This document shows, one piece after another, positions 63,141 to 64,000 of a DNA stretch of 64,000 nt. Made by a program: the position numbers and the translations under genes. The notes beneath the pieces were generated by a model. It saw only the letters and a list, made by a program, of their open reading frames with translations. It was not told where the DNA came from and searched no databases. The stretch comes from Symbiodinium natans (Eukaryota; Sar; Dinophyceae; Suessiales; Symbiodiniaceae), in the NCBI GenBank assembly GCA_905221605.1, contig CAJNDS010002268.1, forward strand, positions 1,352,710 to 1,416,709, written 5' to 3'. Within the stretch, counting starts at the first letter, position 1, and every line of letters begins with the position of its first letter.

Positions 63141-64000
63141 AGTGGTGACGGTTTCGTTGGAGCTGCCTCATCCTCGGCAACGTTGGACAAAGAGCCACCG
63201 AAGCTCCGCCACAGGAAGACAGCCGCCTCTACTCACCAGCCACATCAAAACTCCCCACAAGGTGCCCTCCGTAAATCCCGCAAATCCCGCATTGTGGCTT
63301 CGACATCTCAGGCGAATGGACGTGACATGTTTATTTTGGGGCAGGAGGATTTGAGAGGCTTGTGGGTAAGGCCACACTGAAAATATACCTGTTTTTGGCA
63401 TCTTTGAGATTTGGAGATATGTGGTTCGGGTAAAGTCGCGGGCAAGACGCACCGGAGGTGTGAATAGAGGTGCCCTGTTTGTTGTTTGTGCAGGAGGGTT
63501 CGAGAGTGAAAATTTAGGATGTGGGGCTTGGAGTGGAAAATTGGGATTTGGGTCTTTACCTTGAGGAGTGTCATGCTTGTAGAGGTGAGTTTGATGGTGT
63601 GTTTTTCGGCGGCTACGTGCTTTAAGAAGCCACCAGTTTCCGTGACGCTCTAGTCCTTTCAAAATTTTTTTGTGCCGCAACCGGGTAGACATGTTTGTCA
63701 GAGGAGCAAGAGGTTTGGGGCATGGAAACGTCAATACCTGCCGTTTCCATTCAGATCTAACAGGATTGTCTAACAGAATCAAAAATGATCTCGATTCTTA
63801 AGACACCGCCAGGTTGTGGAGAGCTCCAGCAGGATCATGTGTCCCTTCTGCGAATTTGAGGGATGTCACAAGGCCTTGCCAATTCTGTTACGAAACCTAC
63901 TCACCCCTTCTTTGTGTTCATCCCATGGTGCAAATCTTGCCCGCATGGACCTTGTAAGCCTCCGAAAATCCCAAACCGGAAAAAAAAAGCGCATTGGCAC
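63141..64000. other. Unassigned 3' end of window
   Basis: A minus-strand frame (63168-63782, 204 aa) is open, rich in Pro/His/Lys, and has no recognisable motif. No repeat or RNA gene is visible. Confidence 0.35.

Noticed and set aside
63168-63782. 204-aa minus-strand ORF at the window end
   Set aside because: Low-information Pro/Lys/His composition and overlapping open frames on the plus strand; no family resemblance.

Overview
The window looks like nuclear DNA of a dinoflagellate, most likely a Symbiodiniaceae-type genome. Four things point there: copies of the last 9 to 12 bases of the dinoflagellate spliced leader (TTTTGGCTCAAG), interstitial telomere-like TTTAGGG/CCCTAAA arrays, short introns that mostly begin with GC or GA instead of GT, and a Ty1/copia polyprotein with long extra domains. 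Most of the window is repeat DNA. No database search was possible; family names rest on motifs and remembered family features.

Regions: 1-4.26 kb is gene-free sequence with mini-hairpins, a duplicated block and two ~60-bp minisatellites. 4.26-11.75 kb is a higher-order tandem array (447-bp unit plus 1.6-kb spacer, ~2,047-bp period). 11.78-14.64 kb is a DNA-transposon-like element with matching inverted ends and two internal copies of a ~1.1-1.3 kb module. 14.65-37.28 kb is bounded by a pair of ~520-bp LTRs and reads as one ~22.6-kb Ty1/copia element: gag-protease, a broken linker, an unrelated 561-aa ORF lying inside pol, integrase-RT-RNase H, a frameshifted C-terminal extension, and then five ~2.5-kb tandem units. 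Each unit starts at a spliced-leader relic and carries a 305-aa cysteine-containing ORF of unknown function (three intact, two frameshifted). 37.3-46.4 kb is mostly non-coding, with GA and poly-G tracts and two very long AGT/ACT trinucleotide arrays in inverted orientation.

From about 46.5 to 61.9 kb, small plus-strand exons assemble in order and mostly in phase into a HEAT-repeat protein that I recognise as the dynein axonemal assembly factor DNAAF5 (HEATR2). Its introns hold two families of small inverted-repeat elements and many telomere-like arrays. A second, unidentified plus-strand gene appears to end at 63.14 kb.

The most unusual signal is a dispersed hairpin with a nearly fixed 18-nt loop (TTAGTAAGAGCGAGAAAG or close variants) and stems that differ between sites but stay self-complementary. 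It occurs at 1.8-2.2 kb, three times in each tandem unit, and at 37.9 kb.
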